Shown: piece after piece, positions 52,262 to 61,065 of the stretch
How the letters are laid out: every line of letters starts with the position of its first letter
How positions within the stretch are numbered: the stretch's first letter is position 1
NCBI GenBank assembly: GCA_964394085.1
Contig: CAYMWF010000006.1
Coordinates: forward strand, 39,331-102,219
Source: CAYMWF01 sp964394085 [NCBI: uncultured Gemmatimonadota bacterium]
GTDB taxonomy: Bacteria > GCA-2686955 > CAYMWF01
Direction: 5' to 3'
DNA length: 62,889 bases
Notes under the pieces: model-generated
What the model was told of the DNA's origin: nothing
Seen by the model: the letters and a program-made list of their open reading frames with translations, nothing else
Database searches by the model: none
Translations under genes and position numbers: made by a program

Positions 52262-53665
52262 ATGCGCCGTAACGGTTCGACCAGACGGTTTTTAATATTG
52301 ATCCTGTTCGCCTGTTTTACAACGGGATGCGCAACAGGTTCAGGTGAAAAATCCATAGAGACGGATCTGCCGCCGGAGCCTGGTGAGAATGCGGGTCCCG
52401 TCGTCGAGACCCTGGATAACGGTATTACCGTGATAGCCGCGCACCGCCCTGGAACCAGGATGTTCGCAATGTCCGTTTTTGCCTGGGACAGGGCATGGGT
52501 GGATTCGGAGGTCGGGGTTCCGGGAATCTGCGACTTCTTAATGAGACTTCTTCCGTATGGCGGCGGAGGATTAGGCCGCGAGGAGGTCGCAAGGCGGTTG
52601 GCGCTTCTGGGCGGAGAATTGCAGGTTGCTGATAATCCGTTCATTCCCTTCGACGACAGGTATTTCGGAAGGGGAAACGCCGTAATCAGGTTCGATTGTC
52701 TCGGTAGAAACGCCGATGCGGCCGTGGAGCTTGTCTCGGCTATGATCGCCGGTCCCGATTTTTCGGACGACTCGGCCCTGGAAGAGACCAGGGGGGAAAT
52801 GCTGCGGGTGCTTGGGATGTCTTCAAGGAGCCCGCGCAAAACAGCGGGGAACCTGTTCTACGAGACGCTTTTCGCAGGTAAGCCTTTCGCGCTGCCCGTT
52901 TTGGGAGAGCCATCCTCGATATCCGGCGTTTCGAAAGAGGATCTCGAGTCGGCATACGAACTTCTTTTCGACCCGTGCAACATCGTTGTATCGGTAGTCG
53001 GAGCGATATCCCCCGATTCCTCCATGGCTCTTCTCCGGCGAACCTTGGGGAAACTTGAGGTCGGGTATGGAACCGGATTCCGTTCGGGGCAACCGGTAAT
53101 ACCGAAGCATCCACCCGCGGTGAAACAGGTTTGCACCGAAATCCCGGGGGCGAACCAGGTATTTATCTATATGGGCGCCCTGTTCGAGCCGATGCCTGCC
53201 CGTGACCGGCGCATCGGCCGTGTTGCGATGTCGGTGCTGTCGGAAAGGCTCTCGAAAGACCTGAGGGAAACCAGGGGGCTTGCCTACTCCGTAGGGGCCG
53301 GATTCAGCGTGGAACCCGGTTTCTCCTTCTATCGAGCGGGAATAGGAACCTCCCCGGCGAATTACGAGGTGGCGGTCTCGGGCATCCGCGAGAATATAGC
53401 GTCCTTTATACGGGATGGAGTGACGGAAGAAGAGGTTGCGACGGCGGTCAACGACATTCTCGGCACCTGTGCGATGCGCACCCTGTCGAGCCTGAATCAG
53501 GCTTACTATGCGGGCATGGACCTGCGTCTGGGCCGGGAACCGGGACGGCGGGGATTCTTCGAAGCCCTCGAATCGGTATCTGCTGCGGAGATCGATGACT
53601 GGTCCCGCCGTTACCTGGATCCGGCTCGTATGATTGAGGTCTCCGCCGGGCCTGCATGCAGGTAG
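52262..53665 (+). CDS. M16-family peptidase-like lipoprotein, catalytically degenerate
   Basis: A 467-residue lipoprotein: lipobox FTTGC, then the M16 (pitrilysin/insulinase) fold from residue 45, with ETLDNGITVIA at the start and the R-x-x-Y-like pair in LRETRGLAYSVGAGF of the C-terminal half. The HxxEH zinc motif should fall at the segment GVPGICDFLMRLL, where no histidine or matching glutamate is present. It is therefore probably an inactive M16-like partner or a binding protein. Fold and length otherwise fit one M16 monomer. ATG 52262 has GGGAGGT. Confidence 0.8.
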   Translation: MRRNGSTRRFLILILFACFTTGCATGSGEKSIETDLPPEPGENAGPVVETLDNGITVIAAHRPGTRMFAMSVFAWDRAWVDSEVGVPGICDFLMRLLPYGGGGLGREEVARRLALLGGELQVADNPFIPFDDRYFGRGNAVIRFDCLGRNADAAVELVSAMIAGPDFSDDSALEETRGEMLRVLGMSSRSPRKTAGNLFYETLFAGKPFALPVLGEPSSISGVSKEDLESAYELLFDPCNIVVSVVGAISPDSSMALLRRTLGKLEVGYGTGFRSGQPVIPKHPPAVKQVCTEIPGANQVFIYMGALFEPMPARDRRIGRVAMSVLSERLSKDLRETRGLAYSVGAGFSVEPGFSFYRAGIGTSPANYEVAVSGIRENIASFIRDGVTEEEVATAVNDILGTCAMRTLSSLNQAYYAGMDLRLGREPGRRGFFEALESVSAAEIDDWSRRYLDPARMIEVSAGPACR

Positions 53666-53719
53666 CACATTGATTCCGAACCTTCGAGCCGCCCGCGAAC
53701 GCGGTATTCTACTATTGAC

Positions 53720-53749
53720 TTGACAGAGATTTAATTATATCCATATATT
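53720..53749 (+). promoter_or_regulatory. sigma-70-type promoter of the parvulin gene
   Basis: A perfect TTGACA (53720-53725), an 18-bp spacer, then TATATT (53744-53749), in an AT-rich patch 46 bases before the start codon. Confidence 0.6.
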
Positions 53750-53794
53750 TCTGCTTCAAATTAATGAAGACGTTTTCCTGTAAGGAGGAATTGA

Positions 53795-55111
53795 ATGAAA
53801 AGCATTTATGTTTTGTTAGTTTCACTGACTATTTTCGTGCTTCTGGCGGGATGCGGGGGCGGCGGGCAGACATCCGGGAAAACCGCTGCCGAGAAGGACG
53901 ACAGCCCGATATATGCGAAGATGGACGGCAAGGTAATCACTCAAAATTCATTCATGGATGAGCTAGAGAAGATTTCGCCCTTTGCGAAAAATCAGTTCAA
54001 GGGTGTCGAGGGCAAAATGCGGATGCTGGATCGTATGATTCAGAACGAGGTGCTCTACAGAGCCGCCATAGATGCAGGTTACGATAAGAACGAAGATGTA
54101 GCCAAGCAGATCGAAGAATATAAAAAGAACATGATTGTTCGCGAATACTATAAGAAAGAGGTCCAGGAAAAATCGGAACTGGGCGATGAGGAGCTCCAGG
54201 CCTACTACGAAGAAAACAGTGATAAATATAAAGAAAAAGCACGGGTGAAAGTCCGCCATATCCTGTCTGACAACGAATCCGGCGCGAAAAAGATTCTCGC
54301 CGAGCTGGACCGGGGCGCTGATTTCAAGGAACTGGCCAAGGAAAAATCTCAGGACAAGCTGTCGTCGAAGAGAGAGGGATTGCTCGGCAACGTGCTCGAA
54401 GGCGGTTACATACCCACCATCGGCCGGGACGACCAGATCGAAAACACCCTTTTCTCGACTCCGCTGAATCAGTATACGGGCGTTGTCGAATCCAAGAAGG
54501 GTTTCCATGTTTTCTATATCGAGGAGAAAAAGGAAGCCAGGCAGAAAGACTTCGAAGAAGTGAAGGAGCTGATCCAGGGAGAGCTTCGCAGAACCCGAAT
54601 GCGTGACGATTTCGAAACGATGATCGAAGGTCTCAAGACCCAGTATAACGTAGAGATATTTGAAGAAAATATGGAAGAAGAAGAAGAAGCGGAAGGAGCT
54701 GATGCGGCGGGTGAGGAGATGAATATCTTCAATTCCGACCAGCCGATTGAATTGAAGTTCGAGCCGAAAGAAGAAACCACTGAAGATGGAGAGAAGCACG
54801 GCAGCCTCGGTGTCGAAGAAATGTTCCGTCTTGCCGGCGGTCATATGAACGCTCCCGAAAAGGCGCTCGACATCTACAGCAGCATCGAACGCGAGCATCC
54901 CGATGATCCGTCGGTTTACAAGGCAATTTTCATGGTCGGTTTCATAAACGCCGAACATCTCGGTAAACTCGATCCGGCGAAAGAAGCATTCACCAGGCTT
55001 CTGAATAAATTCCCGAAGTGCGATCTGGCCGATGACGCCGATTATATGCTGAAGGAGATCGAGAGCGGTAAATTCGCAAGCGCCGAATCAAAAAAAAACA
55101 AGTTGACCTAG
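53795..55111 (+). CDS. parvulin-type peptidyl-prolyl isomerase lipoprotein
   Basis: A 438-residue periplasmic lipoprotein (lipobox LLAGC) of the PrsA/SurA type. The N-terminal chaperone half (about 35-140) has the usual DGKVITQNSFMDEL opening. The parvulin domain (about 145-255) has VKVRHIL, a PTIGRDD segment and GFHVFYIEE. An acidic linker (EEEEEAEGADAAGEE) follows, then a C-terminal TPR-like domain (APEKALDIYSSIE). It is predicted to help fold exported proteins and barrels, of which this window encodes many. ATG 53795 has AAGGAGG. The gene is followed by a strong terminator. Confidence 0.87.
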   Translation: MKSIYVLLVSLTIFVLLAGCGGGGQTSGKTAAEKDDSPIYAKMDGKVITQNSFMDELEKISPFAKNQFKGVEGKMRMLDRMIQNEVLYRAAIDAGYDKNEDVAKQIEEYKKNMIVREYYKKEVQEKSELGDEELQAYYEENSDKYKEKARVKVRHILSDNESGAKKILAELDRGADFKELAKEKSQDKLSSKREGLLGNVLEGGYIPTIGRDDQIENTLFSTPLNQYTGVVESKKGFHVFYIEEKKEARQKDFEEVKELIQGELRRTRMRDDFETMIEGLKTQYNVEIFEENMEEEEEAEGADAAGEEMNIFNSDQPIELKFEPKEETTEDGEKHGSLGVEEMFRLAGGHMNAPEKALDIYSSIEREHPDDPSVYKAIFMVGFINAEHLGKLDPAKEAFTRLLNKFPKCDLADDADYMLKEIESGKFASAESKKNKLT

Positions 55112-55188
55112 ATGGCGGGGATAACTCTGTAAAGCAGTGATTCGTTCTGCTTTACCCGCCTTATCAAGAGTGCTGAAGAACGAAAGAG

Positions 55189-55225
55189 AAAGACCGCCTG
55201 CAGGCTCGAGATGCAGGCGGTCTTT
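55189..55225 (+). terminator. rho-independent terminator
   Basis: A perfect 14-bp stem AAAGACCGCCTGCA (55189-55202) and TGCAGGCGGTCTTT (55212-55225) with a 9-base loop, behind the parvulin gene. Its core matches the terminator at 20095-20116. Confidence 0.85.
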
Positions 55226-55405
55226 GCGTGAGACGTCCAATAGAGCGGGAGAAAGTTTCAGGAAGCGGGTCTCCTTCTTCTCCCCGCCGCACTGCGGCGC
55301 GAAAATCCCGGAATCGATTTTATGTCTTATCCACCTCGCGTTTTTTATCCGGTAGATATCCTCCATAAAATACTGTTGCGGATTTTCGGGATTGCGGAAT
55401 TCCGT

Positions 55406-57223
55406 ATGTATCCGCCGCTGCTCGTGATGGCGCTGGTCTTTTTCACCCCGGGCAGCGGCCCGGCGGCTTCCGGCGATCATCGAGAATTTTCCGGGCCCGG
55501 CCGCGATGCGGTATTGAAAAAAAATACCCGATCGGTCGACGGCGACCTGATAAAACTATGGGTTTACTTTGGTGATCGCGAGGTGGAGCACGCACGGAGG
55601 AGGCGGGACTCCGTATTCGTGGGAATCTCCCGCATGAACGATGAAAGAACCCCGGGGGCCGTCTTCAAGGACGAAACCGGGATGGAAACTCTCTCTGTTT
55701 CTACCCCGTCCCGGATACGGCGGTTGAGAGAGGCCGGTGCTGCCGAGGTCGCGGCCCGGTTCGATCGTCCCGTCGGCCTGGAGCGGATAAACAAAGTCAT
55801 ACGTCTGGCCGGAAGGTTGCGCACCGTAAACCGATGGCTGAATGCCGTCAGTGTCGAAATCACCCCGGCGGCTGCACGAAAAATACGTGAACTCCCGTTC
55901 GTCGTCTCCACTGTCCCGGTCCGCTGCTGGCCGCGGGAGCCGAAACCCGTTCCCGCCGGTTCTGGGGAGCGCCTTTCCGCCTGGAGCAGTGAATTCGGCT
56001 ACACGGATACCCAGCTCGGGGCTCTCGGAGTCCGGCGGCTTCACAACGCCGGGACCAAAGGGGAAGGGGTGCGGATAGCTGTTTTCGATGCCGGGTTCTG
56101 GACGGGTCACCGGGCCCTCGCCGAAACCGTGATAGCGGGGAAGCACGATTTCGTCGACGGTGATGACGATCCGGTGCTCGAAGAGCAGGCCGCGAGCCAC
56201 GGCACGGCCGTGCTTTCGATAATTGGGGGATTCGACGCGGGCGTATTCACCGGTGTCGCCCCCGATGCGGAGTTCCTGATCGCACGAACCGAGGATTTGT
56301 CGTCCGAGACGCCGATCGAAGAGGACTACTGGGCGGCCGCCGTGCAGTGGGCCGATTCCCTCGGGGCCGACATCATCTCCAGCTCTCTCGGATACCGCTG
56401 GTTCGATGATCCTGGAGACGATCACGGATACGAGGAACTGGACGGCAAAACCACTGTGATCACGCGGGCTGCGCAGACGGCGGCCCGCCTCGGCATCCTG
56501 GTGTGCAATTCCATGGGCAACAACGGGCACTATAGCGCCGGGACGCTGTCGGCGCCGGCCGACGCCGACAGCATCCTTGCGGTCGGCGCAGCCGACAGCA
56601 CGGGTGAAATCCTGGGTTTTTCATCAGGCGGCCCCACGTACGACGGAAGGATCAAACCGGATATTCTTTCGATGGGTAACATGATATGGGCGGCGAAGTA
56701 TTGCACGGACAGCGATACGTGTTATTATCGCGGCGGGTTCAGCGGCACATCGGCGGCGACTCCGCTGGCGGCCGGAGCCGCGGCGCTGGTGAAACAGCAT
56801 CTCGGCTGCACGGCCCTGGAAGCGCGGGAAAGACTGCTCGAGACGGCGACACGCGCCGGTTTTCCCGACAATATCTACGGCCACGGCATGGCCGTCTCCT
56901 GGCGCGCGGCGGGGCTCGAACCCCCGGAGGACTGGGAGAACGGGGCGCAGATAGAAAGGGTATTCCCGAACCCGTCCGGGAGCGGCAGGTTCACGGTGGA
57001 ATTCACGACAGGAGGAGAACAATCGGCGGAGCTGTCGGTTTGCGACGCTTCCGGGCGTACCCTGAGGTTCGAGAAGGTGAACGGCGCCGATCCATGGGGG
57101 GTGAATCGCTGGGAGTGGGACGGTTCGGATCTCGGCGGTTCGAACTGCCCGAGCGGCGTATACCTCCTGGTGCTCAGGGCCGGATCGACCAATGATATAT
57201 TCAAAGTTGCAATAACCAGATAG
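55406..57223 (+). CDS. secreted S8 subtilisin-like protease with tail-sorting-type domain
   Basis: An exported serine protease of about 605 residues. A signal peptide (VMALVFFTPGSGPAAS) and an N-terminal prodomain (about 20-190) precede the catalytic domain. The triad motifs are IAVFDAGFW (Asp), ASHGTAVLSII (His) and FSGTSAATPLAAG (Ser). The C-terminal 90 residues (IERVFPNPSGSGRFTV to PSGVYLLVLRAG) form a FlgD/T9SS type A-like beta domain. Such tails are commonly cleaved sorting signals in FCB bacteria; no T9SS gene is in the window. The frame also opens at ATG 55322; I prefer 55406 because the signal peptide begins there, though both have weak ribosome-binding sites. Confidence 0.85.
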   Translation: MYPPLLVMALVFFTPGSGPAASGDHREFSGPGRDAVLKKNTRSVDGDLIKLWVYFGDREVEHARRRRDSVFVGISRMNDERTPGAVFKDETGMETLSVSTPSRIRRLREAGAAEVAARFDRPVGLERINKVIRLAGRLRTVNRWLNAVSVEITPAAARKIRELPFVVSTVPVRCWPREPKPVPAGSGERLSAWSSEFGYTDTQLGALGVRRLHNAGTKGEGVRIAVFDAGFWTGHRALAETVIAGKHDFVDGDDDPVLEEQAASHGTAVLSIIGGFDAGVFTGVAPDAEFLIARTEDLSSETPIEEDYWAAAVQWADSLGADIISSSLGYRWFDDPGDDHGYEELDGKTTVITRAAQTAARLGILVCNSMGNNGHYSAGTLSAPADADSILAVGAADSTGEILGFSSGGPTYDGRIKPDILSMGNMIWAAKYCTDSDTCYYRGGFSGTSAATPLAAGAAALVKQHLGCTALEARERLLETATRAGFPDNIYGHGMAVSWRAAGLEPPEDWENGAQIERVFPNPSGSGRFTVEFTTGGEQSAELSVCDASGRTLRFEKVNGADPWGVNRWEWDGSDLGGSNCPSGVYLLVLRAGSTNDIFKVAITR

Positions 57224-57285
57224 ATGAACCACACGGACGGCGCTGCGGGTCGTCCTTTACGAATCGATTCAAGGAGGATACAGAG

Positions 57286-60000
57286 ATGACGGGCACTAAA
57301 TGGACATACTTTTTCGGCAGGGAAGGCACCGAGGGCAACAAGGAACAGAGGAATCTGCTGGGTGGTAAAGGAGCCAACCTGGCCGAAATGTGCAATCTCG
57401 GAATCCCGGTTCCTGCAGGTTTCACCATATCCACGGAAACGTGCACATATTATTACGATCATGACGGCCATTATCCCGCGGACCTGGAAGACCAGCTCAG
57501 GGAGGCGATCGGCAAGGTCGAGGCCGCCATGGGGATGGAATTCGGCAACCCGGAGAACCCGCTGCTCTTTTCAGTCAGGTCGGGGGCCCGCGTTTCGATG
57601 CCGGGAATGATGGACACGGTTCTCAATATCGGGTTGAACGCCGCCACCATCGAGGGGTTCATAAAAGCTACGGGAAATGAGCGGCTCGTTTACGATTCGT
57701 ACAGGCGGTTCATCCAGATGTACGGCGACGTCGTCATGGGAATGAAACCCGAATCCAAGACCGAGGAAGACCCGTTCGAAGAGATCATCGAGCAGAAAAA
57801 GAAAGAGCTCGGCATCGTCGACGATACCGAATTCTCGGCCGCCGATCTCGAGGACCTTTCGGGCAGGTTCAAGGAAGCGATCAGGGAGCGGACCGGAAAG
57901 GATTTTCCCGATGATCCTTTCGAGCAGCTCTGGACGGCCACAGCGGCCGTTTTCGAATCGTGGGATAATGATCGCGCCATCGCATACCGCGAGCTGAACG
58001 GCATCTCCGACGACTGGGGCACCGCGGTCAACGTCCAGACGATGGTGTTCGGAAACAAGGGAGATACCAGCGGGACCGGAGTGGCGTTCACCCGCAATCC
58101 GGCGTCCGGCGCAAAGGAGCTTTACGGAGAGTTTCTCTGCAACGCCCAGGGCGAGGATGTCGTGGCCGGTATCCGCACGCCGCTGCAGATATCCAGGCTC
58201 GAGTCGGTGTTCCCCGAAGCCGCGCACGATCTCGAAAAGGTCTGCGACACCCTCGAAGCCCACTACCACGAGATGCAGGACGTGGAGTTCACCATCCAGG
58301 ACGAAAAACTCTGGATGCTGCAGACCAGGGCGGGTAAAAGAACCGGGCTCGCAGCCATCAAGATAGCCGTCGACATGGTTGAAGAAGGCCTCATCTCGAA
58401 AGATGAAGCCCTCCGCAGGATCGAACCGGCACAGCTCAACCAGCTTCTCCGTCCCGTGTTCGATCCCGATGAAGAAAAGAAGGCCGTCGCGGAAGGGCGC
58501 GTCGTCGCCGAAGGGCTCAACGCAGGTCCGGGAGCGGCAGCCGGGCGGGTGGTTTTCAACGCCGAAGACGCCGAAGCATGGGCGGGCCGCGGAGAGGACG
58601 TGATCCTCACCAGAATCGAGACCTCCCCGGAGGATATTCGAGGAATGAACGCCGCCCAGGGTATTCTGACCGCACGCGGAGGCATGACCTCACACGCCGC
58701 CCTGGTGGCACGGCAGATGGGGAAAGTATGCGTGGCCGGATGCGGCGCTCTCTCTATCGATTATACCGGCGGGATGATGACGGTGAACGGGCGGACCATC
58801 GGTGAAGGCGACTGGATTTCGATAAACGGAACCACCGGCCAGGTATATATCGACAAGATCAAAACGAAGCCGTCGGAAGTGCTCGAGGTGCTCCTCGAAA
58901 GAACCCTCGCCCCCGAAGAATCCGAAGTATTCCGGCTTTACGACAGGCTGATGGGCTGGGCGGACGAAAAAAGAACGCTTGGAGTCCGCACCAACGCCGA
59001 CCAGCCGGACCAGGCTGAGAATTCAATCGCTTTCGGCGCGGAGGGAATCGGTCTCTGCAGAACCGAGCACATGTTCTTCGGCGGCGACCGGATACACGCG
59101 GTGCGCGAGATGATCCTCTCGACCGACGAGGAGGGCAGGCGCCGGGCCCTGGATAAGCTGCTCCCCATGCAGCGGGAAGATTTCGAGGGAGTATTCAGAG
59201 CGATGGCCGGGAAGCCCGTCACCGTGCGGACCCTGGACCCGCCGCTGCACGAGTTCCTTCCCCACGAAGAGGATGAAATCGCCGAGGTGGCCGACAGGCT
59301 GGGCGTCGAGGTTTCCGCCGTTAAAGCCCGCATGGCCGCCCTGCACGAAGCGAACCCGATGCTGGGCCACCGCGGCTGCCGGCTGGGGTTGAGCTATCCC
59401 GAGATTACCGCAATGCAGGCGAGGGCTATCTTCGAAGCGGTGGTGAATGTCAAGAAGGAAGGGTTCGAGGTGTTTCCGGAAGTGATGATACCGCTGGTAG
59501 GCCATGTTGAGGAGCTTCGCCGCCAGCGTGACGTGGTCGACCGGACCGCGGACCAGGTGAAGGAAGAATCAGGTGTTTCGTTCGATTACCTGGTCGGCAC
59601 CATGATCGAGCTGCCGAGGGCGGCCCTGACGGCGGACCAGGTGGCTGAAGCGGCCGATTTCTTTTCCTTCGGGACGAACGATCTCACCCAGACCACCTTC
59701 GGACTGTCGAGAGACGATGCCGGCAACTTCCTCGGTGAATATGTCCTATCGGGCATCCTGGAGGAAGACCCCTTTGTTTCGATCGACAGGGACGGTGTGG
59801 GGGCTCTCGTCAGGATGGGTGTGGAAAAGGGGCGCGGGGCGAACCCGTCGCTGAAAATCGGCATCTGCGGTGAACATGGAGGTGATCCCGCTTCGATAGA
59901 GTTCTGTCAGGAGACGGGGCTCGACTATGTGAGCTGTTCACCTTACAGGATCCCTATCGCAAGGCTTGCCGCGGCCCGGGCGGCCCTTTCATCTGAATAA
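57286..60000 (+). CDS. pyruvate, phosphate dikinase
   Basis: Converts pyruvate, ATP and Pi reversibly to phosphoenolpyruvate, AMP and PPi, linking glycolysis and gluconeogenesis. 904 residues, normal for bacterial PPDK. The N-terminal ATP-grasp domain contains VRSGARVSMPGMMDTVLN. The phosphohistidine domain has T468-S469-H470 in GGMTSHAALVARQMG, with the usual regulatory threonine two residues before. The C-terminal PEP/pyruvate barrel contains GTNDLTQTTFG and the catalytic cysteine in GICGEHGG. ATG 57286 has AAGGAGG. It is monocistronic and followed by a shared terminator hairpin. No PPDK regulatory protein gene is nearby. Confidence 0.97.
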   Translation: MTGTKWTYFFGREGTEGNKEQRNLLGGKGANLAEMCNLGIPVPAGFTISTETCTYYYDHDGHYPADLEDQLREAIGKVEAAMGMEFGNPENPLLFSVRSGARVSMPGMMDTVLNIGLNAATIEGFIKATGNERLVYDSYRRFIQMYGDVVMGMKPESKTEEDPFEEIIEQKKKELGIVDDTEFSAADLEDLSGRFKEAIRERTGKDFPDDPFEQLWTATAAVFESWDNDRAIAYRELNGISDDWGTAVNVQTMVFGNKGDTSGTGVAFTRNPASGAKELYGEFLCNAQGEDVVAGIRTPLQISRLESVFPEAAHDLEKVCDTLEAHYHEMQDVEFTIQDEKLWMLQTRAGKRTGLAAIKIAVDMVEEGLISKDEALRRIEPAQLNQLLRPVFDPDEEKKAVAEGRVVAEGLNAGPGAAAGRVVFNAEDAEAWAGRGEDVILTRIETSPEDIRGMNAAQGILTARGGMTSHAALVARQMGKVCVAGCGALSIDYTGGMMTVNGRTIGEGDWISINGTTGQVYIDKIKTKPSEVLEVLLERTLAPEESEVFRLYDRLMGWADEKRTLGVRTNADQPDQAENSIAFGAEGIGLCRTEHMFFGGDRIHAVREMILSTDEEGRRRALDKLLPMQREDFEGVFRAMAGKPVTVRTLDPPLHEFLPHEEDEIAEVADRLGVEVSAVKARMAALHEANPMLGHRGCRLGLSYPEITAMQARAIFEAVVNVKKEGFEVFPEVMIPLVGHVEELRRQRDVVDRTADQVKEESGVSFDYLVGTMIELPRAALTADQVAEAADFFSFGTNDLTQTTFGLSRDDAGNFLGEYVLSGILEEDPFVSIDRDGVGALVRMGVEKGRGANPSLKIGICGEHGGDPASIEFCQETGLDYVSCSPYRIPIARLAAARAALSSE

Positions 60001-60021
60001 TCAGCCATCCCGGAATGATAA

Positions 60022-60055
60022 ACGGCGGGTAGCGACCCGTGTCGCCACCCGCCGT
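60022..60055. terminator. bidirectional hairpin between ppdK and the zinc-ribbon gene
   Basis: A 15-bp stem with one mismatch: ACGGCGGGTAGCGAC (60022-60036) and GTCGCCACCCGCCGT (60041-60055), loop CCGT. There is no long U-tract on either strand. It sits between convergent genes. Confidence 0.65.
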
Positions 60056-60092
60056 GTTGCGAATGCGGGGTTTGCCCGTCTCTGCCGGGTTC

Positions 60093-60434
60093 TCAGGATA
60101 TCCAGTAGATGAAACGCCCGCAATGTTCGCATTTGCGGACGGAATCGTTCTTTCCGGCCCTGGTGAGAAGCTGCGTCGGCTGCCTCATGAAACATCCGTA
60201 ACATATCGATTTGTTCACGGGCACGACCGCGCGTCCGAACCTTTTGAAGATGATATCGTACTCTCTGACGAGTTCCGGGTCGAGTTCGGAGACAATCTCG
60301 TTGCGGGCTTTCTTTACTTCTTCCCTGTGCTCGATCTTGAAGCCCATTTCTTCCAGATCCTTGACTTCTTCGATCTCTTTGATCATGAGGTCGATATCAT
60401 GAAGCATGATTAAAAGCTCGAGCTGTCTATGCAT
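60093..60434 (-). CDS. short C4 zinc-ribbon protein
   Basis: A 113-residue protein: a helical coiled coil (about 1-60, rich in E/K) and a C-terminal four-cysteine zinc ribbon (C78-x2-C81 ... C102-x2-C105) in ICYGC and KCEHCGRFIYW. This is the zf-RING_7/PF02591 type, whose usual members are about twice as long with a longer coiled coil, so this is a shortened version. Such proteins are thought to bind nucleic acid; the role is unproven. Its ATG sits one base after the ptsN stop with GGAAGG, so it is translationally coupled to ptsN. Confidence 0.82.
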   Translation of the reverse strand: MHRQLELLIMLHDIDLMIKEIEEVKDLEEMGFKIEHREEVKKARNEIVSELDPELVREYDIIFKRFGRAVVPVNKSICYGCFMRQPTQLLTRAGKNDSVRKCEHCGRFIYWIS

Positions 60435-60435
60435 A

Positions 60436-60888
60436 CTATCCTTCCATGGTTTCGAGGGCGGCCAGGAATTCTTCGACCGTGCTGCAGGCCATGAGGGCTT
60501 CCCGGTTTTCGGGATGTTTCATAAGCTCTGCGATCCTGCCGAGAATCGGAAGATAAAGATTTGATATCTCTTGAGGCGGGGCTACGATTACGAAGATCAG
60601 GTGCACGGGTTCTTTATCGATGGAATCGAAATCGATACCCTTGGTGCTCCGGGCGAATGCGATCATGAGTCTCGTGATCACGAGAGACCGGCCATGGGGA
60701 ATGGCGACGCTTTTACCCACCCCGGTCGAGCCGAGGCGTTCTCTCTTGAGGAGCATTTTGAGGAGCATGGAATGGTTTTTTTCTTCGAGGCTGAAGAGGG
60801 AAACCATTTCATCAAGGGCTTCTTCCCTGGTGGTCGCCGACAATTCCAGTTTGATGGATTCGGGATTGATAAAATCTGAAAGTTTCAT
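60436..60888 (-). CDS. nitrogen PTS EIIA-type protein (PtsN-like)
   Basis: A 150-residue PTS EIIA protein of the fructose/mannitol or Ntr type. The phospho-histidine is H65 in VAIPHGRS, within the family block LGSTGVGKSVAIPHGR. It probably takes phosphate from a PTS phosphorelay and acts as a regulator rather than a sugar transporter, as no EIIB/EIIC is present. ATG 60888 has GGAGG upstream; the TTG at 60906 would place that site inside the gene. It is cotranscribed with the zinc ribbon and divergent from an NtrC-type regulator. In many bacteria ptsN sits next to the sigma-54 gene, so a functional link is plausible. Confidence 0.88.
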   Translation of the reverse strand: MKLSDFINPESIKLELSATTREEALDEMVSLFSLEEKNHSMLLKMLLKRERLGSTGVGKSVAIPHGRSLVITRLMIAFARSTKGIDFDSIDKEPVHLIFVIVAPPQEISNLYLPILGRIAELMKHPENREALMACSTVEEFLAALETMEG

Positions 60889-61007
60889 AGATAAAAAATC
60901 CTCCAACGACGGGCCAATTACTAAGGGATAGATAAAACCGCATCTTTAGTCAAGAGCCAAATGCATGAAACGTTCCCCCGGCGCAAAATAAAACGGATGA
61001 AATAGGG

Positions 61008-61036
61008 TTGACAAGCTTGAACAAGTATCCGTACAT
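61008..61036 (+). promoter_or_regulatory. candidate promoter of the NtrC-type gene
   Basis: A perfect -35 TTGACA (61008-61013) is followed at 17-18 bp by a weak -10 (GTACAT or TACATG). The start codon is 30 bases downstream with AAGGGGTG as ribosome-binding site. Confidence 0.35.
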
Positions 61037-61065
61037 GAATGCGCTCGTGATGAAAGGGGTGAATC

